A DNA stretch of 64,000 bases from Streptomyces malachitofuscus (GCF_014650055.1 NZ_BMUF01000014.1:62001-126000); one strand, 5' to 3'; shown: positions 51,146 to 60,267, numbered from the stretch's first letter. The notes: generated by a model not told the origin, from the sequence alone. Numbers and translations: made by a program.

Positions 51146-51218
51146 GAGCGGCGCGGGCGGTTGCGGTTTGGTTGTTCAGGGTGGTCCAGTGACTTCGACA
51201 GAAAGGGACGGATAACCG

Positions 51219-51989
51219 GTGTCGACGCCGTTCTATGTCTCACCCCAGCAGGCGATGGCGGACCGGGCGGAGTACGCCCGGAAAGGCATCGCCCGTGGTC
51301 GCAGCCTTGTTGTGCTGCAGTACGCCGACGGGATCGTGTTCGTCGGCGAGAACCCGTCCCGTGCGCTGCACAAGTTCAGCGAGATCTATGACCGGATCGG
51401 GTTCGCCGCGGCCGGTAAGTACAACGAGTACGAGAATCTGCGGATCGGGGGCGTGCGCTACGCCGATCTGCGGGGTTACACCTACGACCGGGACGATGTG
51501 ACGGCCCGGGGTCTGGCGAACGTGTACGCGCAGACGCTGGGGACGATCTTCTCGAGTGTGGGGGAGAAGCCCTACGAGGTGGAGCTGGTGGTGGCCGAGG
51601 TCGGGGAGACCCCGGAGCAGGACCAGATCTACCGGCTGCCGCACGACGGGTCCATCGTGGACGAGCACGGCTCGGTGGCGGTGGGCGGCAACGCGGAGCA
51701 GATCAGCGGGTACCTCGATCAGCGGCACCGGGACGGGATGACGCTGGCGGAGGCGCTGAGGCTGGCGGTGCAGTCGCTGTCGCGGGACACCAACGGCAGT
51801 GAGCGGGAGATTCCCGCGGAGCGGCTGGAGGTGGCGGTGCTGGACCGGACACGGCCGCAGAAGCGCAAGTTCAAGCGGATCGGCGGGCGGCAGCTGGCGC
51901 GTCTGCTGGAGGCGGGCGGCGCGGAGACGGCCTCCGAGGCGGAGGCCGACACGGACTCCGACACGGACTCCGGCGGAGACGTCGAGTAA
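51219..51989 (+). CDS. prcA: 20S proteasome alpha subunit
   Basis: 256 residues, GTG start. MSTPFYVSPQQAMADRAEYA and RKGIARGRSLVVLQYADGIV match PrcA; the N-terminal tail forms the gate and RIGFAAAGKYNEYENLRIGG the outer ring surface that docks Arc. It has no catalytic Thr. The C-terminal 25 residues (EADTDSDTDSGGDVE) are acidic and disordered. It follows prcB by 73 bases as second gene of the prcBA operon. Confidence 0.96.
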   Translation: MSTPFYVSPQQAMADRAEYARKGIARGRSLVVLQYADGIVFVGENPSRALHKFSEIYDRIGFAAAGKYNEYENLRIGGVRYADLRGYTYDRDDVTARGLANVYAQTLGTIFSSVGEKPYEVELVVAEVGETPEQDQIYRLPHDGSIVDEHGSVAVGGNAEQISGYLDQRHRDGMTLAEALRLAVQSLSRDTNGSEREIPAERLEVAVLDRTRPQKRKFKRIGGRQLARLLEAGGAETASEAEADTDSDTDSGGDVE

Positions 51990-52039
51990 CACCTGCGGCG
52001 GGGGTGCGCGTCGCATGCCTGCGGCGCCAGTGTCCCTCC

Positions 52040-52490
52040 GGCGGGGGGGGCGCGTAGCGCCCACGGTGGGTGGGTGGTGCGGGGGCGGGGTGGGGGTGTC
52101 CGTCCTCGGACTGGCGCGACTGAGCTTGTTGGTGGGGGTGCGGGGTGCGGACGCGCCAGCCACTGCGGGCGAACACCCCCACCCCGCCCCCTCCCGCAGT
52201 CCGGCGGCTCTCCGCCGCTCCCGCGTTTCCGCGGGCAGTCGTGCCTCCCCCAGTGCCTTAAGGGCCTGGGAGGCACCCCCAGGGCGATGGGGGTCCCCCC
52301 GCTCATGGGGGTCCCCCCGCCCGAGCGCAGCCGAGGGTGGGGGAGGGTGGGCGGTGGGGGTACCTCCCGCTCATGGGGGTCCCCCCGCTCGAGCGCAGCC
52401 GAGGGTGGGGGAGGAGCCGAGAGCGGTGGAGGCACCCCGTAAGCGCCGGGCTGTGCACCCGACCCCCGGCCCACACCCACGCCGACTACT
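52040..52490. repeat. Long intergenic repeat, copy B (inverse of copy A)
   Basis: Between prcA and the LacI gene (553 bases), the plus strand carries the reverse complement of copy A in the same order: GCGCCCACGGTGGGTGGGTG, GACTGGCGCGACTGAGCTTG, CAGTCGTGCCTCCCCCAGTG, CCTTAAGGGCCTGGGAGG, several GCTCATGGGGGTCCCCCCGC modules, and CGCCGGGCTGTGCACCCGA. It lacks any coding sequence. It may terminate both prcBA and the convergent LacI gene. Confidence 0.8.
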
Positions 52491-52543
52491 GCTCACGCGC
52501 CGGGCGCGCAGACATCCCCCGCCCTGAAAAGGCGGCCGCCGCT

Positions 52544-53557
52544 TCAGCCCGGCGCCCTCGCCGTTGAGCCGCGTACGACCAGGTCGACCGGAATGTCGCT
52601 CGCATGAGGATCGCGCCCCTCCAGCACGGCCAGCAACGCCCCCATCCCCCGCTCCCCGAACAGCTCCGCATCCAGCCGCACAGTCGTCAGCTCCGGATCG
52701 ATCGCCGTCGCCAGCGCCAGATCGTCGATCCCGGTGACGGACAGCTCCTCCGGCACCCGCAGCCCCAGCCGCCGTGCCGCCTTGTACACGCCCGCCGCCA
52801 GCTGGTCGTCGTCGCAGACGACCGCGGTCGCCCGGTCCGGCGCCAACGACAGCGCCGCTTCCGCGGAGGCCTCCGCGCCCCGGATGGAGATCGGCGCCTG
52901 CGCCGTGCGCAACGACGCGCCCGGCACCGACCGCAGCCGCGCCGCCAGCTCCCGCGCGCGCACCTCGAACGTCCAGGACGCCACGTCCGCCGCCAGGTGC
53001 AGGAAGCGGCGGTGGCCCAGGCCGAGCAGGTGGTCCGTGACCTGCCGGACACCGCCCGCGATGTCGAGGTTGACCGTCGCCGCGCCCACGCTGCCCTCGG
53101 GGTCGCTGTCCAGCATCACCAGCGGGAGCTGGTCGCCGCGGATCGCGGTGAGCGCCTCCGCGGCCATGGAGGAGGCGATCACGCCGTCCAGGGCCGACTG
53201 GGCGGACGCGAAGGGGTCGCGGGCGGGGCCGATGCCCTCGGGGGACGGGTAGAGGACCACGCCGAAGCCGTGCTGGGCGGCCACCCGGGCGGCCCCGGTG
53301 TAGACGCCCGCGAAGAACTCCGTGGTGAGGGCGGGGACGACCAGGAGGACCGTACGGGTGCGGCCCAGGCGGAGATTGCGGGCGGCAAGGTTGGGGCGGT
53401 AGCCCAGGGTGCGCGCGGCCTCGCGGACGCGCTCCGCCGTGGCTTCGGAGACCCGGCCGCGCCACTTGTCGCCGAGGACCAGGGATACCGCGGCCTGGGA
53501 GACGCCGGCGGCCCGGGCGACGTCCCGGCTCGTGGGGCGGGTGCCGGCTCGGGGCAT
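52544..53557 (-). CDS. LacI-family transcription regulator
   Basis: 337 residues from ATG 53557, with AAGGAG upstream. The N-terminal helix-turn-helix TSRDVARAAGVSQAAVSLVL and hinge RPNLAARNLRLGRTRTVLLV are typical of LacI proteins. The periplasmic-binding-protein-like effector domain includes GVIASSMAAEALTAIRGDQL and ELSVTGIDDLALATAIDPEL. It is divergent from an MFS transporter gene; the two TACGTA half-sites between them are likely its operator. The effector is unknown. Confidence 0.9.
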   Translation of the reverse strand: MPRAGTRPTSRDVARAAGVSQAAVSLVLGDKWRGRVSEATAERVREAARTLGYRPNLAARNLRLGRTRTVLLVVPALTTEFFAGVYTGAARVAAQHGFGVVLYPSPEGIGPARDPFASAQSALDGVIASSMAAEALTAIRGDQLPLVMLDSDPEGSVGAATVNLDIAGGVRQVTDHLLGLGHRRFLHLAADVASWTFEVRARELAARLRSVPGASLRTAQAPISIRGAEASAEAALSLAPDRATAVVCDDDQLAAGVYKAARRLGLRVPEELSVTGIDDLALATAIDPELTTVRLDAELFGERGMGALLAVLEGRDPHASDIPVDLVVRGSTARAPG

Positions 53558-53601
53558 CGTCGGGCCGCTCCTTCGTCTGGACTGGTGGACAGCCGACATG
53601 G

Positions 53602-53628
53602 TACGTATGGAAGCCGTAGTTATACGTA
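53602..53628. promoter_or_regulatory. Candidate operator of the LacI/MFS pair
   Basis: TACGTAT (53602-53608) and ATACGTA (53622-53628) form an inverted repeat with centres 20 bases apart. The sequence GTTATACGT also resembles a -10 box for the MFS gene, so a bound regulator would block it. Confidence 0.55.
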
Positions 53629-53651
53629 AAACTTCCAGCGGAGGAGCCGGC

Positions 53652-54911
53652 ATGGCCACGGGATACCTGGAGATCCTCCGGGCACGGCACGCCGCCCGGC
53701 TGCTCGTCGGCACCCTCGTGGGGCGGCTGCCCAACGCGACCGCGGCCATCGCGATCGTGCTGTTCGTCCGCGCGGAGGGCGGCACCTACAGCCTCGCCGG
53801 TGCCCTGGCGGCCGTGTACGGCGTCGCCAACGCCGTCGGACAGCCCGTGCTGGGAAGGCTGGTGGATCTGCGCGGGCAGCCGCGGGTGCAGCTGCCCGCC
53901 GCCGTGCTCTCCGCGCTGGCGATGGCACTGTTCGCCTTCGTGGGAACCGAGCCGCCGGCGGTGGCCTACGGAGCCGTCGCCGCTGCGGGCCTCTTCACAC
54001 CGCCGCTGGAGGGCGGACTGCGGGCGCTGTGGGCCTCCGTACTGCCCAAGGAGGACCACGTCCACCGGGCCTACGCCATGGACGCCGTGGCCCAGGAGGT
54101 GATGTTCACCGTCGGGCCGCTGCTGGTGACGGTGTGCGCCTCGCTGTGGTCCGCCCAGGCCGCGCTGCTCGTGCTGAACGCCATCGGGGTGCTCGGCGCG
54201 CTCTCCGTCGTTCTCTCACCTCCCTCGCGCGCCTGGCGGTCGGCGCCCCGCGAGGCCCACTGGCTGGGTGCCCTGCGCTCGCCGGGTCTCCTCGCGCTGC
54301 TGGGCGCCTTCCTGGCGGTGGGCATGGCGCTGGGGTCCATCACCGTCGCGTCCCTGACGTACGCGGACGAGCACGGCGGCGACCATGTGTACGGCTGGCT
54401 GATGGCGGGCATCGGGCTGGGTGCCCTGATCGGCGGTGTGGCCTACGGGGCGCGGCAGTGGGCCGGCGAGCCCGCGCGGCGGCTGCAGGTGATCGTGGCC
54501 CTTCTGGCGCTGTGCTACCTGCCGCTGATGCTGATGCCCGGTCCGGTGGCCATGACGCTGCTCACCGTCGTCGCCGGGCTCTTCCTGGCGCCGGCCATCG
54601 CTTGTGCTTTCGTGCTCGTGGACCGGCACGCGCCGCGGGGGACCGTCACGGAGGCGTTCTCCTGGCTGGTGACGACGTTCACCGTGGGAGCATCGGTCGG
54701 AACGGGCCTCACCGGCCCGGTCGTCGAGGCGGGCGGGGCCCTGTGGGGGTTCGCCGTGCCCGGTGCCGCGGGTGGCGTGTCCTTGGTGGTTTTGATCGCC
54801 ACGAGTCGGGTAATGGCAGCTCCCGCCGGGAGGGCGGTGGTTGCGGCTCGTTCCGAAAATGATCCGAACCGTGCCCTCGAACCTCGTTTCAGCTCGGGGG
54901 ATCGGGCGTAA
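53652..54911 (+). CDS. MFS transporter
   Basis: 419 residues from ATG 53652, with GCGGAGGAG upstream. About twelve membrane helices are seen, with RHAARLLVGTLVGRLPNATA at the start, VANAVGQPVLGRLVDLRGQP (loop 2-3 motif of the family) and DRHAPRGTVTEAFSWLVTTF in the second half. The pattern fits the drug-efflux-like branch of the major facilitator superfamily. The substrate is unknown. Divergent from the LacI gene; its stop codon forms part of the pafA -10 box. Confidence 0.87.
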   Translation: MATGYLEILRARHAARLLVGTLVGRLPNATAAIAIVLFVRAEGGTYSLAGALAAVYGVANAVGQPVLGRLVDLRGQPRVQLPAAVLSALAMALFAFVGTEPPAVAYGAVAAAGLFTPPLEGGLRALWASVLPKEDHVHRAYAMDAVAQEVMFTVGPLLVTVCASLWSAQAALLVLNAIGVLGALSVVLSPPSRAWRSAPREAHWLGALRSPGLLALLGAFLAVGMALGSITVASLTYADEHGGDHVYGWLMAGIGLGALIGGVAYGARQWAGEPARRLQVIVALLALCYLPLMLMPGPVAMTLLTVVAGLFLAPAIACAFVLVDRHAPRGTVTEAFSWLVTTFTVGASVGTGLTGPVVEAGGALWGFAVPGAAGGVSLVVLIATSRVMAAPAGRAVVAARSENDPNRALEPRFSSGDRA

Positions 54912-54914
54912 TGT
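54909..54914 (+). promoter_or_regulatory. TANNNT -10 box, leaderless pafA transcript
   Basis: TAATGT begins with the TAA stop of the MFS gene and ends 6 bases before the pafA ATG; no ribosome-binding site fits in the 9-base gap. Confidence 0.5.
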
Positions 54915-54920
54915 TCCCTC

Positions 54921-56282
54921 ATGGACCGCCGCATTTTCGGGCTGGAGAACGAGTACGGCGTCACGTGCACGTTCAGGGGACAGCGCCGCCTGTCGCCTGA
55001 CGAGGTGGCGCGGTACCTCTTCCGCCGTGTCGTGTCATGGGGCCGAAGCAGCAATGTCTTTCTGCGGAACGGCGCCCGCCTCTATCTCGACGTGGGGTCA
55101 CATCCCGAATACGCAACACCGGAATGTGACAACGTGACCGAACTGGTCACCCACGACAAGGCCGGCGAGCGCATTCTCGAAGGACTCCTGGTGGACGCCG
55201 AACGACGCCTGCACGAGGAGGGAATCGCGGGCGACGTCTACCTCTTCAAGAACAACACCGACTCCGCCGGCAACTCCTACGGCTGCCACGAGAATTACCT
55301 CGTGGCCCGGCACGGGGAGTTCTCGCGGCTCGCGGACATCCTCATCCCGTTCCTGGTGACCAGGCAGCTGCTGTGCGGCGCGGGCAAGGTGCTCCAGACG
55401 CCGCGCGGCGCCGTCTACTGCGTCAGCCAGCGCGCCGAGCACATCTGGGAGGGCGTCTCCTCGGCGACGACCCGGTCCCGGCCGATCATCAACACGCGTG
55501 ACGAGCCGCACGCGGACGCCGAGCGCTACCGCCGCCTGCACGTCATCGTGGGCGACTCGAACATGTCCGAGACGACCATGCTGCTCAAGGTCGGCGCCAC
55601 CGACCTGGTGCTGCGCATGATCGAGGCGGGCACCGTGATGCGTGACCTCACCCTGGAGAACCCCATCCGGGCGATCCGCGAGGTCAGCCACGACATCACC
55701 GGGCGCAGGAAGGTGCGTCTGGCCAGCGGCCGGGAGGCATCCGCGCTGGAGGTGCAGCGCGAGTACTACGAGAAGGCGCTGGACTTCTGCGAGCGCCGCG
55801 GCATCCGCACCGGCACGGTCGAGCAGGTGCTCGAGCTGTGGGGCCGTACGCTGGACGCGATCGAGTCCGAGGACCTCGACCGCATCGGCACCGAGATCGA
55901 CTGGGTCATGAAGTACAAGCTCCTCGAGCGGTACCGGGCCAAGCACAACATGACCATGTCCCACCCCCGGGTCGCCCAGATAGACCTCGCCTACCACGAC
56001 ATCCACCGTCGGCGGGGTCTGTACTACCTGCTGGAGAAGAAGGGACAAGCCGCCCGGATCTGCAACGATTTGAAGATCTTCGAGGGCAAGTCCGTACCGC
56101 CGCAGACCACTCGCGCCCGGCTGCGGGGCGACTTCATCCGGCGCGCCCAGGAGCAGCGCCGCGACTTCACCGTGGACTGGGTGCACCTCAAGCTCAACGA
56201 CCAGGCCCAGCGCACCGTGTTGTGCAAGGACCCGTTCCGTTCGGTCGACGAGCGGGTGGAGAAGCTGATCGCCGGAATGTGA
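54921..56282 (+). CDS. pafA: Pup ligase PafA
   Basis: 453 residues of the glutamine-synthetase-like fold. The opening RRIFGLENEYGVTCTFRGQR holds metal-binding glutamates; Asp57 in ARLYLDVGSHPEYATPEC is the catalytic base; YLFKNNTDSAGNSYGCHENY and PIINTRDEPHADAERYRRLH match Dop. It uses ATP to join the C-terminal glutamate of Pup to substrate lysines. It lies 2.9 kb from prcA, separated by repeat copy B and the LacI/MFS pair, and appears leaderless. Confidence 0.98.
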   Translation: MDRRIFGLENEYGVTCTFRGQRRLSPDEVARYLFRRVVSWGRSSNVFLRNGARLYLDVGSHPEYATPECDNVTELVTHDKAGERILEGLLVDAERRLHEEGIAGDVYLFKNNTDSAGNSYGCHENYLVARHGEFSRLADILIPFLVTRQLLCGAGKVLQTPRGAVYCVSQRAEHIWEGVSSATTRSRPIINTRDEPHADAERYRRLHVIVGDSNMSETTMLLKVGATDLVLRMIEAGTVMRDLTLENPIRAIREVSHDITGRRKVRLASGREASALEVQREYYEKALDFCERRGIRTGTVEQVLELWGRTLDAIESEDLDRIGTEIDWVMKYKLLERYRAKHNMTMSHPRVAQIDLAYHDIHRRRGLYYLLEKKGQAARICNDLKIFEGKSVPPQTTRARLRGDFIRRAQEQRRDFTVDWVHLKLNDQAQRTVLCKDPFRSVDERVEKLIAGM

Positions 56283-56328
56283 GACATGCGAGACGCCGGG
56301 GATCGGTGAAAGTCCCGGAACGTCACAC

Positions 56329-56358
56329 GGGCGCCGCACGTTACACAGTGCGGCGCCC
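56329..56358. terminator. Terminator after pafA
   Basis: An 11-base-pair stem GGGCGCCGCAC/GTGCGGCGCCC (56329-56339 with 56348-56358) and an 8-base loop, followed by TTCT. Confidence 0.75.
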
Positions 56359-56420
56359 TTCTCACGCCGTAGAGTTGCGCGGACGCCATCCACAAGATCG
56401 ATGATTACGAGGCCCCCACC

Positions 56421-57422
56421 GTGCGCCGACGCTCACTTCTCATTGCCGTTCCTGCTGGACTGGCCACCCTCGCCGCGTGCGGCGACGACGGGTCCGACTC
56501 GGGCAAGGCCAGCGACAGCGCGTCGCCGTCGGCGCCGGAGACGTCCGCGGCGCCGCCGCCGAAGATCGTCGACGGACCGCTGCCGGCCATCACGGCGGGC
56601 ACGAAGTTCGGTGAGAAGCCGACGGTCGCCAAGGGCACCGGTGACCCGTCCAAGGACCTCGCGGTCAAGACGGTCATCGCGGGCGGCGGCAAGACGGTCG
56701 CCGAGAACGACTTCATCGTCGCCAACTACCTGGGCCAGGTGTGGAGCACCGCCAAGGTGTTCGACAACTCCTACGACCGCAAGACCCCGCTGGCCATCCA
56801 GCTCGCCCAGGGCACCATCATCGACGGTTGGCGGTACGCGCTGACCGGCAAGAAGACCGGCAGCCGCGTCCAGATGGCCGTGCCGCCGACCTGGGGCTAC
56901 GGCGAGCAGGGCAACGAGCAGGCGGGCATCAAGGGCACCGACACACTGGTGTTCGTGGTCGACGTGCAGGACACGTTCAACGCCAAGAGCTCCGCCAAGG
57001 GCAGCGAGGTCGCCCAGGACAACAAGGACCTGCCCAAGGTCGGCACCAACACCGACGGCAAGGCGCCCTCCATCGAGGTGCCCGACACCGACCCGCCGAA
57101 GAAGCTCGTGTCGAGCTACATCCTGGAGGGCGACGGCGAGGAGGTCGGCGCCGACAACAGCGTCCTCGTCCAGTACAAGGGCGTGCTGTGGGACGGCGGC
57201 AAGGAGTTCGACTCCACCTACGACCGGGGACAGCTGACGTCGTTCTCCCTGCAGCAGGTCGTCAAGGGCTGGGCGCAGGGACTCACCGGCAAGAAGGTCG
57301 GCAGCCGGGTCCTGATCGTCATCCCCCCGGAGCTGGGCTACGGCGACAACCCGCCGCAGGGGAGCGACATCAAGAAGGACTCCACGCTGGTCTTCTCGGT
57401 CGACATCCTCGCGAAGCTGTGA
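56421..57422 (+). CDS. FKBP-type peptidyl-prolyl isomerase lipoprotein with two FKBP domains
   Basis: 333 residues, GTG start. The N-terminal MRRRSLLIAVPAGLATLAAC is a lipoprotein signal with Cys20 in the LAAC lipobox. Two FKBP domains follow: the first around residues 80-180 (GTIIDGWRYALTGKKTGSRV; VPPTWGYGEQGNEQ), the second around 230-332 (QQVVKGWAQGLTGKKVGSRV; IPPELGYGDNPPQG). It folds secreted proteins at the outer membrane face by cis-trans proline isomerisation. It is followed 61 bases later by a single-domain cytoplasmic FKBP. Confidence 0.92.
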   Translation: MRRRSLLIAVPAGLATLAACGDDGSDSGKASDSASPSAPETSAAPPPKIVDGPLPAITAGTKFGEKPTVAKGTGDPSKDLAVKTVIAGGGKTVAENDFIVANYLGQVWSTAKVFDNSYDRKTPLAIQLAQGTIIDGWRYALTGKKTGSRVQMAVPPTWGYGEQGNEQAGIKGTDTLVFVVDVQDTFNAKSSAKGSEVAQDNKDLPKVGTNTDGKAPSIEVPDTDPPKKLVSSYILEGDGEEVGADNSVLVQYKGVLWDGGKEFDSTYDRGQLTSFSLQQVVKGWAQGLTGKKVGSRVLIVIPPELGYGDNPPQGSDIKKDSTLVFSVDILAKL

Positions 57423-57483
57423 CGTCGTAAGGATGTAAGACTGTGCGTGTTCGCCTTTCCGCAGACAAGCAGGAGCTTTAGAC

Positions 57484-57855
57484 GTGAGCATCGACAAGCC
57501 CGAGATCGACTTCCCGGGCGGCGAGCCCCCGGCGGACCTCGAGATCAAGGACATCTGGGAGGGCGACGGCGAGGTGGCGCAGGCCGGCCAGACCGTCACC
57601 GTTCACTACGTCGGCGTGGCCTTCAGCACGGGCGAGGAGTTCGACGCCAGCTGGAATCGCGGCACCCCCTTCCGCTTCCCGCTGGGAGGCGGCCGGGTCA
57701 TCAAGGGCTGGGACCAGGGCGTGCAGGGCATGAAGGTCGGCGGGCGCCGTCAGCTGACCATCCCCGCCCACCTCGCCTACGGCAACCAGAGCCCCACCCC
57801 GGCGATCAAGCCCGGTGAGACCCTGATCTTCGTGGTCGACCTGCTCGGCGTCTGA
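57484..57855 (+). CDS. Cytoplasmic FKBP-type peptidyl-prolyl isomerase
   Basis: 123 residues, GTG start, single FKBP domain: VTVHYVGVAFSTGEEFDASW, GRVIKGWDQGVQGMKVGGRR and IPAHLAYGNQSPTPAIKPGE. Active-site aromatics (Tyr, Phe, Trp) are in the expected places. There is no signal peptide, so it acts inside the cell. Tandem with the lipoprotein FKBP; GGAGCTTTAGAC precedes the start. Confidence 0.94.
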   Translation: MSIDKPEIDFPGGEPPADLEIKDIWEGDGEVAQAGQTVTVHYVGVAFSTGEEFDASWNRGTPFRFPLGGGRVIKGWDQGVQGMKVGGRRQLTIPAHLAYGNQSPTPAIKPGETLIFVVDLLGV

Positions 57856-57876
57856 TCCGACCGGAGTCGATCGTCC

Positions 57877-57906
57877 AGGGCCCATGCCTGTCCGGGCATG
57901 GGCCCT
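57877..57906. terminator. Terminator after the FKBP genes
   Basis: A 12-base-pair stem (57877-57888 with 57895-57906) and a 6-base loop, followed by CGGCTTTT. Confidence 0.85.
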
Positions 57907-57978
57907 CGGCTTTTACCCCGCCACCTCGGGACGGTACGGTCATCGGTCGTAAGCACCATAGGGAGGCGAAACGCGTCG

Positions 57979-58932
57979 ATGGCGATTGCCAAGGCCGAGC
58001 GGCTGATGAATCTGGCGCTGTGCCTGCTCGGGACCCGGCGGCCGCTCAGCAAGCGCGAGCTGAGGGAGTCCATCGAGGCCTATCTCGAAGCCGGGTCCGA
58101 CGACTCCTTCAACCGGATGTTCGAGCGTGACAAGGACGATCTGCGCGAACTCGGACTGGTCATCGAGACCGTCGAGAACCTCGACGGGGAGACCGGCTAT
58201 CTCGCCCGCCGCGACAGCAACCGGCTGCCGCCCATCACCCTCGACGCCGAGGAGGCAGCCGCCCTCGGACTCGCCGCCAAGGTGTGGCAGCAGGCCCGGC
58301 TCGCCGGAGCCGCCAGCGGCGCCCTGCAGAAGCTGCGCGCGGCGGGCCTCCCGGAGGACGTCGACCCGTACGGCGCCCACGGGGCCCTGGAACCGCGCAT
58401 CCCCGTGCACGAGGCGGCGTTCGAGCCGCTGATGCTGGCCTGCCGTGACCGTCGGGCTGTCGTCTTCGACTACCGCAAGGCCAACGCCGCCCAGCCCGAG
58501 CAGCGCCACGTCGAACCGTGGGCGCTGGAGTGCTGGCGCGGGCACTGGTATCTGGCCGGCTGGGACCGCGACCGGGGCGCCGAGCGGGTCTTCCGGCTCT
58601 CCCGGATCACCGGCAAGGTGCGCTCGCGCAGCGGCCGGTTCACCGTCCCCGTGCCGGACGTCGTCACCGTGCGGGAGACCGTGGCGAGCTGGGCCGGGGA
58701 GACCGCCGACCGCTCGGCGCGCATCCGGCTGCGCTCCGACGCCGGTTACCCCCTTCGGGCGAAGGCCACCTCGGTGCGGGAACTCGGTGACGGCTGGGAC
58801 GAGTTGGAAATCCCGTACGGCCACGGCCTGGATGCCTGGCTGGTGGAGTTCGGGCCCGACGTGGTGGTCCTGGAGCCCGCGGAGCTGCGGGCCGACGTGG
58901 TGGACCGGCTGCGTGCCGTGGCCAAGGGCTGA
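57979..58932 (+). CDS. pafB: WYL-domain regulator PafB
   Basis: 317 residues from ATG 57979. An N-terminal winged helix (KAERLMNLALCLLGTRRPLS, FERDKDDLRELGLVIETVEN) is followed by a WYL domain with VVFDYRKANAAQPEQRHVEP and GHWYLAGWDRDRGAERVFRL (the WYL-type WYL/AGW core) and a C-terminal WCX-like extension. PafB and PafC together activate DNA-repair genes in response to DNA damage in mycobacteria. It overlaps no gene; pafC follows after 17 bases. Confidence 0.95.
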   Translation: MAIAKAERLMNLALCLLGTRRPLSKRELRESIEAYLEAGSDDSFNRMFERDKDDLRELGLVIETVENLDGETGYLARRDSNRLPPITLDAEEAAALGLAAKVWQQARLAGAASGALQKLRAAGLPEDVDPYGAHGALEPRIPVHEAAFEPLMLACRDRRAVVFDYRKANAAQPEQRHVEPWALECWRGHWYLAGWDRDRGAERVFRLSRITGKVRSRSGRFTVPVPDVVTVRETVASWAGETADRSARIRLRSDAGYPLRAKATSVRELGDGWDELEIPYGHGLDAWLVEFGPDVVVLEPAELRADVVDRLRAVAKG

Positions 58933-58949
58933 GGGGGAGCGGACAAGAC

Positions 58950-59972
58950 GTGGCAGGCAAACCGGTCAGGCCCGTGAACGCCATCGACCAGACCCGGCGG
59001 ATGCTCTCCCTGGTGACGTATCTGCGGGAGCGCCCCGGCGCCCGGGTCGAGGACGTGGCGCGGGCCTTCGGCATCACCGAGGACGAGCTGGTCTCCGACC
59101 TCGATGTGCTGCCCATGTGCGGCACCAGCTTCCGCGGCGGTGACCTGCTGGACATCGACACCGACGGCGAGCGCATCTGGTGGCACAACCCGGCGGCCCT
59201 CGGCGCGGACGCCGCCGAGCCGCTGCGGCTGGCCGCCGACGAGGCCACCGCCCTGCTGGTCGCCGCCCGCGCGGTGGCCACGCTGCCGGGACTGCGCGAG
59301 AGCGACCGGCAGGCGCTGCTGCGCGCCACCGCCAAGGTGGAGACCGCGGCCGGTGAGGCGGCGGGCGCCAGCTCCCGCCTCTCGGTGACCTTCGAGTCCG
59401 AGGGCGGCGTCTTCGCGGACGTCGACCGGGCCATCGCCGAGCGCCGCAGACTGTGGATCCGCTACTACTCGCCCGCGCGCGACGAGGTCACCGAGCGGGA
59501 GATCGACCCGATCCGCCTGGTCAGCGTCGGTCACACCTATGTCGAGGCGTGGTGCCGCCGCTCCGAGGCGCGCCGCACCTTCCGGCTCGACCGGGTCGCC
59601 GAGATCCGGATCCTCGACGAGCCGTCCGCGCCGCCCGAGGTCGAGCTCCGGGACCTGTCGGAAGGACTGGTGCAGCCCGCCGCCGAGGACCCGGAGGTGG
59701 TGGTCGAGGTCGCGCCGGGCGGACGCTGGGTCGCCGAGTACTACCCGCACGACAGCGCGGATGAGCTTCCCGACGGCGGACTGCGTATCACTCTGCGCAC
59801 GCCCGATCCCGCCTCGCTCAGACGGCTGGCGCTGCGGCTCGGCCGCGACGGCCGCATAGTCGAGCCGCCCGAGCTGGCCGACAGCGCCCGTCAGGCGGCC
59901 CGCGAGGCACTGGCGGCGTACGACGGGGTCGAGGCGGCCGGGACGACAGGCAGGAGCGAGGGCTTTGAGTGA
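58950..59972 (+). CDS. pafC: WYL-domain regulator PafC
   Basis: 340 residues, GTG start. The N-terminal helix-turn-helix (RVEDVARAFGITEDELVSDL) is followed by a WYL domain (RLWIRYYSPARDEVTEREID, TYVEAWCRRSEARRTFRLDR) and a C-terminal WCX extension (RWVAEYYPHDSADELPDG). It forms the PafBC activator with the upstream gene. Its stop overlaps the TTG start of the small zinc-ribbon gene. Confidence 0.95.
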   Translation: MAGKPVRPVNAIDQTRRMLSLVTYLRERPGARVEDVARAFGITEDELVSDLDVLPMCGTSFRGGDLLDIDTDGERIWWHNPAALGADAAEPLRLAADEATALLVAARAVATLPGLRESDRQALLRATAKVETAAGEAAGASSRLSVTFESEGGVFADVDRAIAERRRLWIRYYSPARDEVTEREIDPIRLVSVGHTYVEAWCRRSEARRTFRLDRVAEIRILDEPSAPPEVELRDLSEGLVQPAAEDPEVVVEVAPGGRWVAEYYPHDSADELPDGGLRITLRTPDPASLRRLALRLGRDGRIVEPPELADSARQAAREALAAYDGVEAAGTTGRSEGFE

Positions 59973-60258
59973 GTCGGCGAACCCCGGAGCGCGGGGCATG
60001 ACGGCGGCGTCCGCGTTCGCCGGGATGAGAAGTGTCGCCCCGGTGATGTTCCGGGCGGGCTGTCCGGACTGCCGGGAGCGCTTCGAGCTCGCCGCGAGCG
60101 CGTTGCGGCTGGCCATCGGGGCCAGCAGCCGGACCACGTTCTACTCCTTCACCTGCCCCCGGTGCGGGGCTGCCGTCCGCAAGCCGGCGGGGGAGCGGAT
60201 CGTGGAGCTGCTGACCGGCGGTGGGGTCCGGACGCTGCGGCTGCACTCGACGGTCTAG
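59965..60258 (+). CDS. Small zinc-ribbon-like protein
   Basis: 97 residues, TTG start with GGAG 9 bases upstream; ATG 59998 is an alternative. Two C-x2-C pairs (AGCPDCRERFELA and TCPRCGAAVRKPAGE) should bind one zinc. There is no membrane segment. I do not know a function; the position after pafBC, overlapping pafC by 8 bases, implies co-expression. The following gene has its own -10-like box at its stop. Confidence 0.75.
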   Translation: MSESANPGARGMTAASAFAGMRSVAPVMFRAGCPDCRERFELAASALRLAIGASSRTTFYSFTCPRCGAAVRKPAGERIVELLTGGGVRTLRLHSTV

Positions 60259-60261
60259 GCT
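60256..60261 (+). promoter_or_regulatory. TANNNT -10 box formed with the stop codon of the zinc-ribbon gene
   Basis: TAGGCT starts with the TAG stop and ends 6 bases before ATG 60268, suggesting a leaderless transcript of the small membrane gene. Confidence 0.45.
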
Positions 60262-60267
60262 CGCGTC

